A stretch of 64,000 bases of DNA, taken from positions 1 to 64,000 of the forward strand of contig JAKSIU010000012.1 in NCBI GenBank assembly GCA_024398615.1. The letters run 5' to 3'. The notes beneath the pieces are model-generated. The model made no database searches, was not told the DNA's origin, and saw nothing but the letters and a program-made list of their open reading frames with translations. Positions 54,435-62,444 of this stretch are shown here, piece after piece. Source of the stretch: Bacteroidaceae bacterium. GTDB taxonomy: Bacteria > Bacteroidota > Bacteroidia > Bacteroidales > Bacteroidaceae. Each line of letters opens with the position of its first letter. Within the stretch, counting starts at the first letter, position 1. Both the position numbers and the translations under genes were made by a program.

Positions 54435-54513
54435 CAAAAGTAGAAAAAATTAATTCGCTACACCTTATTATATAAACAAAATTATCCACCGTTACTCTTT
54501 TTTCATACTTTTG
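54435..54513. promoter_or_regulatory. Divergent -7 elements for topA (minus) and the nuclease gene (plus)
   Basis: 54435-54442 reads TACTTTTG on the minus strand, 39 bp before topA. 54506-54513 reads TACTTTTG on the plus strand. The plus element places the transcript start near 54520, so the nuclease must start at ATG 54533 or 54539 rather than at 54518. No clear -33 TTG for either. Confidence 0.6.
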
Positions 54514-54532
54514 GGCCATGCATAAAATAACA

Positions 54533-55279
54533 ATGAAAATGACTCCGCTCTGCCTGTTGCTTTTTTTCGGGTGCGTCAGTGCCCAGGTCGGTGGAGAACT
54601 GGAACTTCCGGGAGCAAAACCCGGTATCAGTGTGATAGAGTATTCCGGATTCAAGGTGGGGTATGATTCTCATGCCAAACTTCCGGCATGGGTGGCCTAT
54701 GAACTCACGGACAGTGAAGTCAAATCCAAAGTCGCTGACCGTAGCGGTCTGCAGTTCCAGCCGGATTATGATGCCGGAGTTCCTCAGGCCGAAGACCGAG
54801 ACTATCGCCGTTCCGGATGGACCCGAGGGCACATGGCTCCTGCTGCCGATTTCCGTTGGGATGCCGATGCCCTGCAGGAGACTTTCCAATTCACGAATTG
54901 CTGTCCGCAGATTGAATACATGAACAATTTCAGCTGGGCAGCCCTGGAGAACAGGGTCCGCGACTGGGCAGTTGAATACGGGTCGGTGTATGTAGTTACA
55001 GGTCCTATTCTGGGAGACATAGTGAACGGATATATAGGGCTTAACCGCATTCCGGTTCCGGACGCATTCTACAAGGCGGTGATGGCTTGGGATGGCCGTA
55101 CATACAAGTCTGCAGCGTTTGTCATGCACAATACAGACCTGCCACAGCCATATGACGAATGCTCAATGACAGTTGACGATCTTGAGGAACTGTTGGGACT
55201 TGACCTGTTCCAGGCACTGCCCGATGAAATGGAAAGTGTGGCAGAGAGTGTCGTGGACAGACGCTTTTGGGGAATATAA
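54533..55279 (+). CDS. Secreted DNA/RNA non-specific endonuclease
   Basis: 248 residues from ATG 54533, chosen because the -7 element ends at 54513. A signal peptide reaches about 18 (LLLFFGCVSAQ). The NUC active-site segment RSGWTRGHMAPAADF holds the catalytic His100; the usual D-R-G-H is T-R-G-H here. Asn-rich FTNCCPQIEYMNN is the metal-binding helix, and VYVVTGPIL the following strand. Family members degrade DNA and RNA outside the cytoplasm, for nutrition or competition. The first Asp of the motif is missing, which is tolerated in some members. Confidence 0.92.
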   Translation: MKMTPLCLLLFFGCVSAQVGGELELPGAKPGISVIEYSGFKVGYDSHAKLPAWVAYELTDSEVKSKVADRSGLQFQPDYDAGVPQAEDRDYRRSGWTRGHMAPAADFRWDADALQETFQFTNCCPQIEYMNNFSWAALENRVRDWAVEYGSVYVVTGPILGDIVNGYIGLNRIPVPDAFYKAVMAWDGRTYKSAAFVMHNTDLPQPYDECSMTVDDLEELLGLDLFQALPDEMESVAESVVDRRFWGI

Positions 55280-55293
55280 ACTATTACTGCCAT

Positions 55294-55923
55294 ATGAGGA
55301 AAATTTCTTTTATTCTTATTGTTGCTCTGATGATGCCACGTGGGATGAGGGCTCAGACAAATGAATTTAGTATCGAATACGGACGCGGTTCACTGCCTGC
55401 CATAGCGTATACTATGGGTTCCATATTTGCTGTGGCGTTTGGTTTCGGACTGCTTCAGATTGAAGACAGTTATAGCCTTGGCTGTGTTACAGCAGGATAC
55501 TGGCATTATTTTGATGAGCGTTTTTCTGTGGGAGGTGACATTTCAACAGAAATATACCGGATGAATTTCAACGTTTATGATGGCAAAGACGAAGAAGGAA
55601 AAAGCAAATACAGACCGAGCGATTGGAAACGTATGGAATTCTGTTCACTTATGCCAGGTGTCAGGTACAAATGGGTAAGTCGTCCACATTTTGGAATGTA
55701 CTCCAAGCTGTGTGCTGGCGCGACATTGTACCATCAGCATGATATATCGGTTCAGACTGACGAAACCGAGACCGAAGAATTGGAGTCCGATACTGATTTC
55801 AGTTTTGCAATGCAGTTCTCGCCTCTTGGTATCGAGGCCGGCAATGAAAGCGTCCGCGGCTTCACTGAGATAGGATTCGGCATGGAAGGAATTATCCTGG
55901 CCGGAGTCCGATATATATTCTGA
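55294..55923 (+). CDS. Small outer-membrane beta-barrel protein
   Basis: 209 residues from ATG 55294; an in-frame codon at 55267 overlaps the nuclease gene. Signal peptide MRKISFILIVALMMPRGMRAQ (about 21). Alternating strands follow, with VTAGYWHYFDERFSVGGDIS and MPGVRYKWVSRPHFGMYSKLCAG. The end IILAGVRYIF has the terminal aromatic of a barrel-insertion signal. No family recognised. It lies 14 bp after the nuclease gene and 38 bp before the SGNH hydrolase gene. Confidence 0.78.
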   Translation: MRKISFILIVALMMPRGMRAQTNEFSIEYGRGSLPAIAYTMGSIFAVAFGFGLLQIEDSYSLGCVTAGYWHYFDERFSVGGDISTEIYRMNFNVYDGKDEEGKSKYRPSDWKRMEFCSLMPGVRYKWVSRPHFGMYSKLCAGATLYHQHDISVQTDETETEELESDTDFSFAMQFSPLGIEAGNESVRGFTEIGFGMEGIILAGVRYIF

Positions 55924-55961
55924 TTAATTCCGCTCAAAAGACAAAACAAACTTATACTGCA

Positions 55962-56684
55962 ATGAAAAGACTGTTCATGTTTGCCTTGATGCTGGGGACG
56001 CTGGCCCTTGGAGCATCGGCTCAGAAGACCTTCTCGGTTCTTGGTGATTCATACTCGACATTCCGTGGCGCCATTCCGCAGGGATATGCCAATTACTATC
56101 CGTCAATGGGCAATGATGTAGCAACCATTGACCAGACCTGGTGGAGTCTTATCGCTGCCCAGAATGGCTGGACTCTCAAAAAGAACGATTCCTGGTCAGG
56201 TTCGACCATCTGCACCACAGGTTATGGCGGCGGTGATTATACCAATCAGGCTTTTCTGAATCGTACTGACCGTCTGGACAATCCGGATATGATATTCGTC
56301 TTCGGCGGCACCAACGATTCATGGGCGAATTCACCCATTGGCGAATACAAGTACGAGGACTGGACCGATGCTGACCTGAAGAGCTTCCGTCCGGCAGTGG
56401 CATGCATGCTCAAGAGAATCAAGGATAACAACCCCGAGTCAAAGGTATATGTGCTGCTCAATTCGGAGCTCAAGCCGGAAATCGGCGAGACATTCCGTAC
56501 TGTCGCTCCGCGTTTCGATGCCACTGTCATTGAACTGCATGACATCGAGAAGCAGCAGGGACACCCATCCATATTAGGCATGCAGGCCATTGCCGCTCAG
56601 GTTACTGAAGCAGTAATGGCCAGTGCCGAGAAAAAAACGCGGTTCAGTATCCGACGATTATTTCAGAAGATTGCCAAGGATTGA
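55962..56684 (+). CDS. Secreted SGNH/GDSL hydrolase (paralogue 1)
   Basis: 240 residues. Signal peptide to about 20 (LGASA). Block I is SVLGDSYST with Ser30, block III is FVFGGTNDSWA with Asn, and the late block has GHPSILGM with the His of the triad. These esterases act on acyl or acetyl groups, in gut Bacteroidales often on plant or host glycans. A basic tail (about 222-240) follows. The 3' end overlaps the HerA-like gene at 56658 by 27 bp in the antisense direction. It is a clear paralogue of the gene at 60196-60855 (same blocks, WTD-x-DLK-x-FRPA and Y-x-x-LNSELK). Confidence 0.92.
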   Translation: MKRLFMFALMLGTLALGASAQKTFSVLGDSYSTFRGAIPQGYANYYPSMGNDVATIDQTWWSLIAAQNGWTLKKNDSWSGSTICTTGYGGGDYTNQAFLNRTDRLDNPDMIFVFGGTNDSWANSPIGEYKYEDWTDADLKSFRPAVACMLKRIKDNNPESKVYVLLNSELKPEIGETFRTVAPRFDATVIELHDIEKQQGHPSILGMQAIAAQVTEAVMASAEKKTRFSIRRLFQKIAKD

Positions 56685-58268
56685 ACGGGCCAGAGTACGG
56701 AAGGCGGTCGAAGTTGCGTTTGTCACAGCTTTGCCTGCCACGTCCTTGGCCGTTGTCTTGCTCTTCTTTCCGGTCACCTTGCCGGAAACGGCGTTTCCAA
56801 TGCTGCGGCTCACAGTCGTGATTACTGCTCCGGCTGCAGCTGTAGCCACTGTCTGTGCAACGCTCTTCTTTGCCTTTCCGCTCTTCTTTTCAGCGGGTTT
56901 GTCATCGGCCTCTTTTTTCTTCTTTGTGGGCTTTTCCTCCACTGGCTGCTCCTCCTGCTCCTGTGCTTCTTCCTGAATCATCTTCTCGCTTTCGGCAAGC
57001 AGCACCTCGAATGCGCTTTCGCGGTCAACCACATGGTCATAACGTCCGAACAGACGTGATGCATTGATTATCTGCGTGCGCTGCTGAGGTGTGATGGTGC
57101 CAATCTGTGAGAGCGGGAACAGTATCCTTGCACGCTGTACAATCTGTGGTGTGCCCTTATCGTCAAGCAGTGAAACCAGGGCTTCGCCTGTACCAAGTTC
57201 CATTATGGCATCTTCGGTCTTGAAGTCCGGATTGGTGCGGAATGTCTGGGCTGCGGCACGGACGGCCTTCTGGTCCTTTGGAGTGTAGGCGCGCAGGGCA
57301 TGCTGGATGCGGTTGCCCAGCTGTCCCAGAATGGTCTCCGGTATGTCAGTGGGGTTCTGAGTCACAAAGTAAATGCCTACGCCTTTGCTTCGGATAAGGC
57401 GGATAACCTGCTCGATCTTGTCAACCAGTGCTTTAGGGGTATCCTGGAACAGGGTGTGGGCCTCGTCAAAGAAGAATACCAGTTTTGGCAGGTCAAGGTC
57501 TCCGACTTCGGGGAGCTGGGCATACAGGTCAGAAAGCAGCCACAGAAGGAATGTGGAGTAGAGCTTGGGGTTGAGCATGAGACGGTCAGCTGCAAGCACG
57601 TTCATGATTCCCTTGCCGCCCTCGCACTGCAGAAGGTCGAATATGTCAAATGACGGTTCGGCAAAGAACTTCTCGGCATCATTGCTTTCAAGTGTCAGTA
57701 CGGCTCTCTGGATGGCTGCCAGACTTGCTGCGCTAACCATGCCGTAAGTCTTGCTTATTTCCTGGGCATGATCCTGCACGTAGACCAGCATTGAACGCAG
57801 GTCCTTGATGTCAATGAGCAGAAGCCCGCGTTCATCGGCCACACGGAAAACAATGTTCAACACGCCCTCCTGGGTCTCGTTGAGCTGCATGAGACGTGAC
57901 AGCAGCTGTGGACCCATGTTGGATATGGTGGTGCGCATAGGGTGACCCTGTTCACCGTAAACGTCAAAGAAACGGGTGGGGCAGCCGGCAAATGTGGGGT
58001 TCACAATGCCGAATTCCGTACAGCGCTTTTCAATGAACGAACTCATCTGACCGGCCTGGCTGATACCGCTCAGGTCTCCCTTCATGTCGGCCATGAAGCA
58101 GGGAACGCCTGCCTGGCAGAATGTCTCGGCCAGTACCTGAAGCGTTACGGTTTTACCTGTTCCTGTGGCACCGGCAATGAGTCCGTGACGGTTGGCCATA
58201 CGGCCGCATATTGACAATGGGCCCTCGTTGCAATGGGCAATGTAAAGTCCTTTCTGTGGATCGAGCAT
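56658..58268 (-). CDS. HerA-like ATPase, DUF853/YjgR family
   Basis: 536 residues. Walker A GATGTGKT (33-40), LADMKGDLSG-like segment after it, Walker B VFFFDEAHTLF, and a C-terminal ATPase end (YFVTQNPTDIPETILGQLGNR). An acidic-then-Lys-rich linker (about 435-475) precedes a small Ala/Thr-rich domain (about 476-536). DUF853 proteins are bacterial relatives of HerA/VirB4-type DNA pumps; their job is not established. It is the third gene of the SGNH-GH97-ATPase set, 20 bp after GH97, and its end overlaps paralogue 1. Confidence 0.9.
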   Translation of the reverse strand: MLDPQKGLYIAHCNEGPLSICGRMANRHGLIAGATGTGKTVTLQVLAETFCQAGVPCFMADMKGDLSGISQAGQMSSFIEKRCTEFGIVNPTFAGCPTRFFDVYGEQGHPMRTTISNMGPQLLSRLMQLNETQEGVLNIVFRVADERGLLLIDIKDLRSMLVYVQDHAQEISKTYGMVSAASLAAIQRAVLTLESNDAEKFFAEPSFDIFDLLQCEGGKGIMNVLAADRLMLNPKLYSTFLLWLLSDLYAQLPEVGDLDLPKLVFFFDEAHTLFQDTPKALVDKIEQVIRLIRSKGVGIYFVTQNPTDIPETILGQLGNRIQHALRAYTPKDQKAVRAAAQTFRTNPDFKTEDAIMELGTGEALVSLLDDKGTPQIVQRARILFPLSQIGTITPQQRTQIINASRLFGRYDHVVDRESAFEVLLAESEKMIQEEAQEQEEQPVEEKPTKKKKEADDKPAEKKSGKAKKSVAQTVATAAAGAVITTVSRSIGNAVSGKVTGKKSKTTAKDVAGKAVTNATSTAFRTLARSILGNLLK

Positions 58269-58288
58269 GATAATCTATCTTTTTTGTG

Positions 58289-60199
58289 TTATTTGACTTT
58301 GGTGAGAAGCAGAACCGAGCCTCCGCCTGGAGCCATGGTCATCTGGACCTTTGACCTGCGGTTGACTGTAATGGTGCTGCTGGTGTACGTCTCGCGGTTG
58401 GTCTGATAGTGCGTGTCATCGGCATCCTGGGTCAGGGTGGCGTTCCACTGTCCCTTGCCAAGGAATGACAGGTCAATGTCAAGCGAACGGCCATCCTCAT
58501 TGGTGGCGGCTGCAACCAGCCAGTCTCCCTGGGCATTCTGGCGTGCCATCACAATATACTGGCCAATCTCTCCGGCAAGCGTCTTGCTTTCCTGCCATGG
58601 CTGTTTCTCGGCGCTCAGGAACTCCAGCAGCTCCGGATACTTCCTGTAATATTCCGGAATGTCGGGAATGACGGTGGCACCAGACCATGTGATCAGCGTG
58701 CGAGCAATCTCGGCACAGGCCGTTGACGGCACTTCCTGATTGTTGTCCTTGCGCGTGGTGCGTCCCTGATGCAGTTCCATGAAACCGTTGTTCATGTCAA
58801 TGGGACCTGCCACCATATTTACAAAGACCGATGTCACGAATGTCTTGGGCTGGAAAATCTGACGTCCGTCCAACTGTGCCTTGCAGTACTCGCGTGTGAC
58901 CGCATTGGGCCATGTACGCATCTGGCCGAAGGGGTGTACAGGATAGTCGTGATAGTCGACCATGAGATGATGCTTTGCACACAGGCGGGTAATGTCCTGG
59001 GTGTGGCGGTTCTTTTCCAGCGGATTGCCGTTCATGAAGCCGTACTTGACTCCTGCAGCCCCCCACTGCTCATATTGGGCAAGCGTCTCTTCAATTGGAT
59101 AGTTGGTTCCGGCTACGTCATTCAGATATAGCCACAGGCCAACGCCCTTTTCCTTACCGTATTTGATTATGCGCTGCACGTCACGTGCCTTGTCGCCCTT
59201 TGTGGGGTCAGAATCCTTCTCGAATTCGGGACCGTACCAGTTGGCATCCAGAACCAGATTCCTGAAACCCTGTTCGGCTGCGAAATCAACCATGCGCACC
59301 CATGAGTCATAATTCATGCCATAGCGGTAACCGTCCCATACGGCTCCGTCAATGCGCCAGTCCCACAGGTCAACACCGGGGGTGACCCAGCTGAAATCGC
59401 CATCGGCCTGAGGGTTGAGCAATTCAAGCAGGTGGGAATCGACCAGCCCGCTCGGAGCATTTGCCACCATCAGTACGCGCCATGCTCCGACAAACTCGCT
59501 TTCAGGACTCTGGATCTTTTCAGGTGCCACTTTCAGAGTGGTGGTGCCCTTTTCGGCCATCAGGCGCATTGGCCATCCGTCATACGGCAGATTGGCTTCA
59601 TGCAGAGCCAGGTACAGGTCATCGGACACTTTGATTGTAGCTACCGGCAGACGTTCACCGGCTGCGTCAGAAAGCAGTTCAGGACCTATATTGTGACGCT
59701 CTCCGTTGTAGTACCATGCGGTGTAGTCGCCGACAAAGTTGAATTCAGTATTCTCGTAAATGCCATTGCTGTCCGATGCTTTCGATGAAGTCATGCGGAA
59801 TGCCACACCGTCATTGTAGACCCGGACAATAAAACGCATGTCCGTCTGACTGGGAACATCAAAAGTCTGGCAGTTGTACTTTGCAGTAACTGCAGTACGT
59901 TTGCCCCAAATGGGATGCCACTCTTCCTTGATGCCGCGCAGAGCTTTGCGCGTATGCGGTATGAGCTCGGGAACGAGAACCGCTTCAGACGGTTCAAGGG
60001 AATAACCTGCTTTCGACCAGTCCACAATACAGCTGCCGTCCACTGATATTGAATAGACCAGATTGAAGAAATCATCGGTCTTGAGACTGAATGAAATCTT
60101 TTTGTCAGGCGATTTTACTGTATAGATTTTCGCCTTTGACTGACTGAAAGCCATGCACGATACAATTGCGGCTATGGCCGAAAGTAACAGTTTTCTCAT
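58289..60199 (-). CDS. Glycoside hydrolase family 97 enzyme
   Basis: 636 residues. Signal peptide to about 19 (CMAFSQ). A N-terminal beta domain (about 25-285, VKSPDKKISFSLK) is followed by the TIM barrel (about 290-555; WVRMVDFAAEQGFRNLVLDANWYG, GVKYGFMNGNP at about 383-393, HDYPVHPFGQMRTWPN, TREYC with Glu437), and a C-terminal beta sandwich. GH97 contains inverting alpha-glucosidases (SusB-like) and retaining alpha-galactosidases. The strand that holds the nucleophile Asp in retaining enzymes reads GVKYGFMNG here, so mechanism and substrate are open. Its ATG overlaps the SGNH paralogue-2 stop by 4 nt. Confidence 0.93.
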   Translation of the reverse strand: MRKLLLSAIAAIVSCMAFSQSKAKIYTVKSPDKKISFSLKTDDFFNLVYSISVDGSCIVDWSKAGYSLEPSEAVLVPELIPHTRKALRGIKEEWHPIWGKRTAVTAKYNCQTFDVPSQTDMRFIVRVYNDGVAFRMTSSKASDSNGIYENTEFNFVGDYTAWYYNGERHNIGPELLSDAAGERLPVATIKVSDDLYLALHEANLPYDGWPMRLMAEKGTTTLKVAPEKIQSPESEFVGAWRVLMVANAPSGLVDSHLLELLNPQADGDFSWVTPGVDLWDWRIDGAVWDGYRYGMNYDSWVRMVDFAAEQGFRNLVLDANWYGPEFEKDSDPTKGDKARDVQRIIKYGKEKGVGLWLYLNDVAGTNYPIEETLAQYEQWGAAGVKYGFMNGNPLEKNRHTQDITRLCAKHHLMVDYHDYPVHPFGQMRTWPNAVTREYCKAQLDGRQIFQPKTFVTSVFVNMVAGPIDMNNGFMELHQGRTTRKDNNQEVPSTACAEIARTLITWSGATVIPDIPEYYRKYPELLEFLSAEKQPWQESKTLAGEIGQYIVMARQNAQGDWLVAAATNEDGRSLDIDLSFLGKGQWNATLTQDADDTHYQTNRETYTSSTITVNRRSKVQMTMAPGGGSVLLLTKVK

Positions 60200-60855
60200 T
60201 TTATCTGTTCAATAAGCTGCTGGCAGATGCTTTCCATACCCTTGATTGAAGGGTGACCGTTCTGCTTTTCAATGTCTTTGAGTTCAATGAGCTGGATGTC
60301 GCAGTGCTTGCAGATTTCCCTGCATGACTCGTTGATATCCTCCTTGAGCTCGGAGTTCAGAATCGAGTAGATCTTGGCGTTCGGGTACTGTTCCTTGAGT
60401 CTTGAGAACAGGCAGGCAAGTGCGGGACGGAAGTTCTTCAGATCATCGTCGGTCCAGTCTTCGTACTTGTATTCGCCCATTGGAGAACCTGCCCAGGCGT
60501 CATTTGTGCCGCCGAACACGAAAATGATGTCGGGATTGCCAAGACGGTCAACGCGTGCAAGGAACGAGTTGCGTGATACGTTCATACGGCCGTAACCGGT
60601 GTTGCAGACTGTTGTGCCTCCCCATGAATCGTTCTTGTCCAGTTCGTAACCTTTTGCTTTGATGTAAAGGTCCCACCATGTCTGTGACGGCTCAGTCACG
60701 TCATTGCGGTCGTTGGGATAGAAAGGATTGTAGCCTTCGGGGTTGAGACCCTGGAATGTCGAGTATGAATCACCAAGAATTGAAACCTTCTTTGTCTGGG
60801 CCGAAGCCATTACAGTTGCTGCAACCAGCAATGCCAATGTAAGTATTCTTTTCAT
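60196..60855 (-). CDS. Secreted SGNH/GDSL hydrolase (paralogue 2)
   Basis: 219 residues from ATG 60855; the longer frame to 60906 lies in the DusC gene. Signal peptide to about 20 (VMASAQ). Blocks SILGDSYST (Ser30), FVFGGTNDAWA and GHPSIKGM carry the catalytic residues. Related to paralogue 1 in every block, but without its basic tail. Its stop overlaps the GH97 start by 4 nt, so it opens the set SGNH-GH97-HerA-like. An acyl-esterase removing substituents before GH97 cleavage is a reasonable inference. Confidence 0.92.
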   Translation of the reverse strand: MKRILTLALLVAATVMASAQTKKVSILGDSYSTFQGLNPEGYNPFYPNDRNDVTEPSQTWWDLYIKAKGYELDKNDSWGGTTVCNTGYGRMNVSRNSFLARVDRLGNPDIIFVFGGTNDAWAGSPMGEYKYEDWTDDDLKNFRPALACLFSRLKEQYPNAKIYSILNSELKEDINESCREICKHCDIQLIELKDIEKQNGHPSIKGMESICQQLIEQIK

Positions 60856-60876
60856 TTTAGTTAGTGTTTGGTTTTC

Positions 60877-60884
60877 CAAAATTA
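60877..60884 (-). promoter_or_regulatory. -7 element for the SGNH-GH97-ATPase unit
   Basis: The minus strand reads TAATTTTG (TAnnTTTG), 21 bp before ATG 60855, overlapping the end of the DusC gene (stop 60882-60884). The -33 would lie in that gene. Confidence 0.55.
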
Positions 60885-61796
60885 AGAATTTTCGCAGTTC
60901 CAGCATAATGATTCGTAATTTTTCAGACTGCCTGTTTTCACCAGCTGTTTCCAGAGCTTTCTGGGTATAGTATTCTCAAGCGGCAGCCAGAAGGAATGCA
61001 TGTGTGCAAGAATCTGGCTGTCTCCCTGCAGCACAAGCCGTGCATGCCGGTAAATGCGTCCGTGAATCTGCCATACCAGTTTTTCCACCTGCTGCTGCGG
61101 CCACTCTTCACCACTGCGGTATTCGGCGGCAAGGCACGGGCGTGCCAGCAGGCCCTGGCCTATCATAATGCCCGCAATCTGCGGAAAACGGTTTTCAATG
61201 TCATGGATACCGTTAGTGTCTGTAATGCCTCCATTGTAGATTACCGGATGTGCACATCCCTCAAGAAATGCCTGGAAAGCATGGTACAGCGGTTCGCCGC
61301 GGTACATCTGCTTTGCCGTACGCGCATGAACTGTTATATGTTCGAGCGGACTTTCATTCAGAACGGGAAGCAGGGCAAGGCATTCGTCTGCCGACTGCAA
61401 TCCAAGCCGCATCTTGACGGAGAATGACAATTCCTGCCGCGACTTTACGGCCTCCATCAATGTTGCAACCTTATCAGGGTAGGGAAGCAGTCCTGCCCCG
61501 CGCCCGTGATTCATCTGGGGCGGGTGGGGACAGCCCATGTTTATGTCAACCCTGGAGAATCCGCGCTCCTGGATCTGGTCGCAAAGACGGTTCAGCTCAT
61601 CGGAATCACGTGCAATGATCTGCGGAGTTACATTTGTATCGTTCTCAATGTCACGCAGATCGCGCTCCCGTATATGACCTTTCTCAATCCGTATAAAAGG
61701 TGAATAATAGCGGTCCACACCACCTGCAAGCTCGGCATGGATGTGGCGGTACAGGGCATCGGTCTGCCCCTGAACGGGTGCGAAGTGAATCTGCAT
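60882..61796 (-). CDS. tRNA-dihydrouridine synthase, DusC-like
   Basis: 304 residues. FMN barrel begins APVQGQTD; the catalytic Cys89 is in INMGCPHPPQMNHGRG, followed by KMRLG, HARTAKQMYRG and IGQGLLARP. It is shorter and more divergent than the DusB at 10404, as DusC-type members are. It reduces a specific tRNA uridine. Transcribed from the repeated -7 region at 61816-61842. Confidence 0.93.
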   Translation of the reverse strand: MQIHFAPVQGQTDALYRHIHAELAGGVDRYYSPFIRIEKGHIRERDLRDIENDTNVTPQIIARDSDELNRLCDQIQERGFSRVDINMGCPHPPQMNHGRGAGLLPYPDKVATLMEAVKSRQELSFSVKMRLGLQSADECLALLPVLNESPLEHITVHARTAKQMYRGEPLYHAFQAFLEGCAHPVIYNGGITDTNGIHDIENRFPQIAGIMIGQGLLARPCLAAEYRSGEEWPQQQVEKLVWQIHGRIYRHARLVLQGDSQILAHMHSFWLPLENTIPRKLWKQLVKTGSLKNYESLCWNCENS

Positions 61797-61815
61797 GATA
61801 CAAGTCTAATCGGTG

Positions 61816-61842
61816 CAAATGTACCAAATAAAAACAAATGTA
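61816..61842 (-). promoter_or_regulatory. Two tandem -7 elements for the DusC gene
   Basis: The minus strand carries TACATTTG twice (61816-61823 and 61835-61842), 19 bp apart, within a short direct repeat of CAAATGTACC. Two overlapping start points or a small duplication are both possible. Confidence 0.5.
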
Positions 61843-61919
61843 CCGATAGAATTGTTCAGACCTGTTTACAATTGTAATGTCAGGAACATGCGATTCACAT
61901 GTGCTCCTTTATACAATGG

Positions 61920-62282
61920 TCAGTGAGTTTCATTCGTTGGAGTAAAGAATACATTGTTGACTGCATCCTCTCCGTGTGCAGGCACATCAGAACCGCTTCG
62001 CCTGGTGTTGGTGAAATTGAAGACAGTACCCTTCTCGGCCTTGTCTTCCGTCTCTGTTCCCACGTTACGGATTACATAATTGGAGCCTGTTTCGGTCTTG
62101 CTGTCATCCTTGGCCTCCGAGTAACGCCCGTCTGCCGTAGGAGCTCCAGTCACGTAGTCTGCATAGTGACTGGACGGTTCGCCGCTGCGTACAGAAAAGC
62201 TGACGTTCTTCCCTTCCAGATTGTACTCCTGTTCGCAACCGTCCATGGCCAGAAATGAAGCTGTCAGGAATACAACCGTCAT
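61920..62282 (-). CDS. Small lipoprotein-like protein with a probably broken start
   Basis: 120 residues from ATG 62282. The hydrophobic stretch TVVFLTASFLAMDGC is a lipoprotein signal with Cys16, but it lacks the usual Lys-rich start. Just upstream, ATGAAAAAACGATGA (minus strand, 62293 to 62279) would give M-K-K-T-M-T-V-V if its poly-A run had seven instead of six A. As it stands, ATG 62293 ends after four codons and overlaps ATG 62282. So this is either a frameshifted lipoprotein gene, a phase-variable one, or a coupled mini-ORF. The C-terminal segment VFNFTNTRRSG recalls FTFTNAKK of the protein at 62445. AT-rich region. Confidence 0.6.
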   Translation of the reverse strand: MTVVFLTASFLAMDGCEQEYNLEGKNVSFSVRSGEPSSHYADYVTGAPTADGRYSEAKDDSKTETGSNYVIRNVGTETEDKAEKGTVFNFTNTRRSGSDVPAHGEDAVNNVFFTPTNETH

Positions 62283-62395
62283 CGTTTTTTCATGACTCTC
62301 TTTCTTATCGAATTGGTTATTAATTGATTGTTTATAATCATGGGCGGTATTTAACGCACAAAGCGAGGAGCCGTCATGGCCCCACGCTATTGCAA

Positions 62396-62412
62396 ATTAC
62401 AACGCTTGTAAT
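62396..62412. other. Small perfect inverted repeat between the two surface genes
   Basis: ATTACAA (62396-62402) and TTGTAAT (62406-62412) flank CGC. It lies 33 bp beyond the stop of the von Willebrand-type gene. No clear T-run follows on the minus strand, so a terminator function is uncertain. The rest of 62283-62444 shows nothing recognisable. Confidence 0.4.
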
Positions 62413-62444
62413 TTTATAAAGAGAACCTAAATTGAGATATGCAT

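Noticed and set aside
62396..62412. Rho-independent terminator for the von Willebrand-type gene
   Set aside because: The inverted repeat has a 7-bp stem but no T-run in the direction of transcription.
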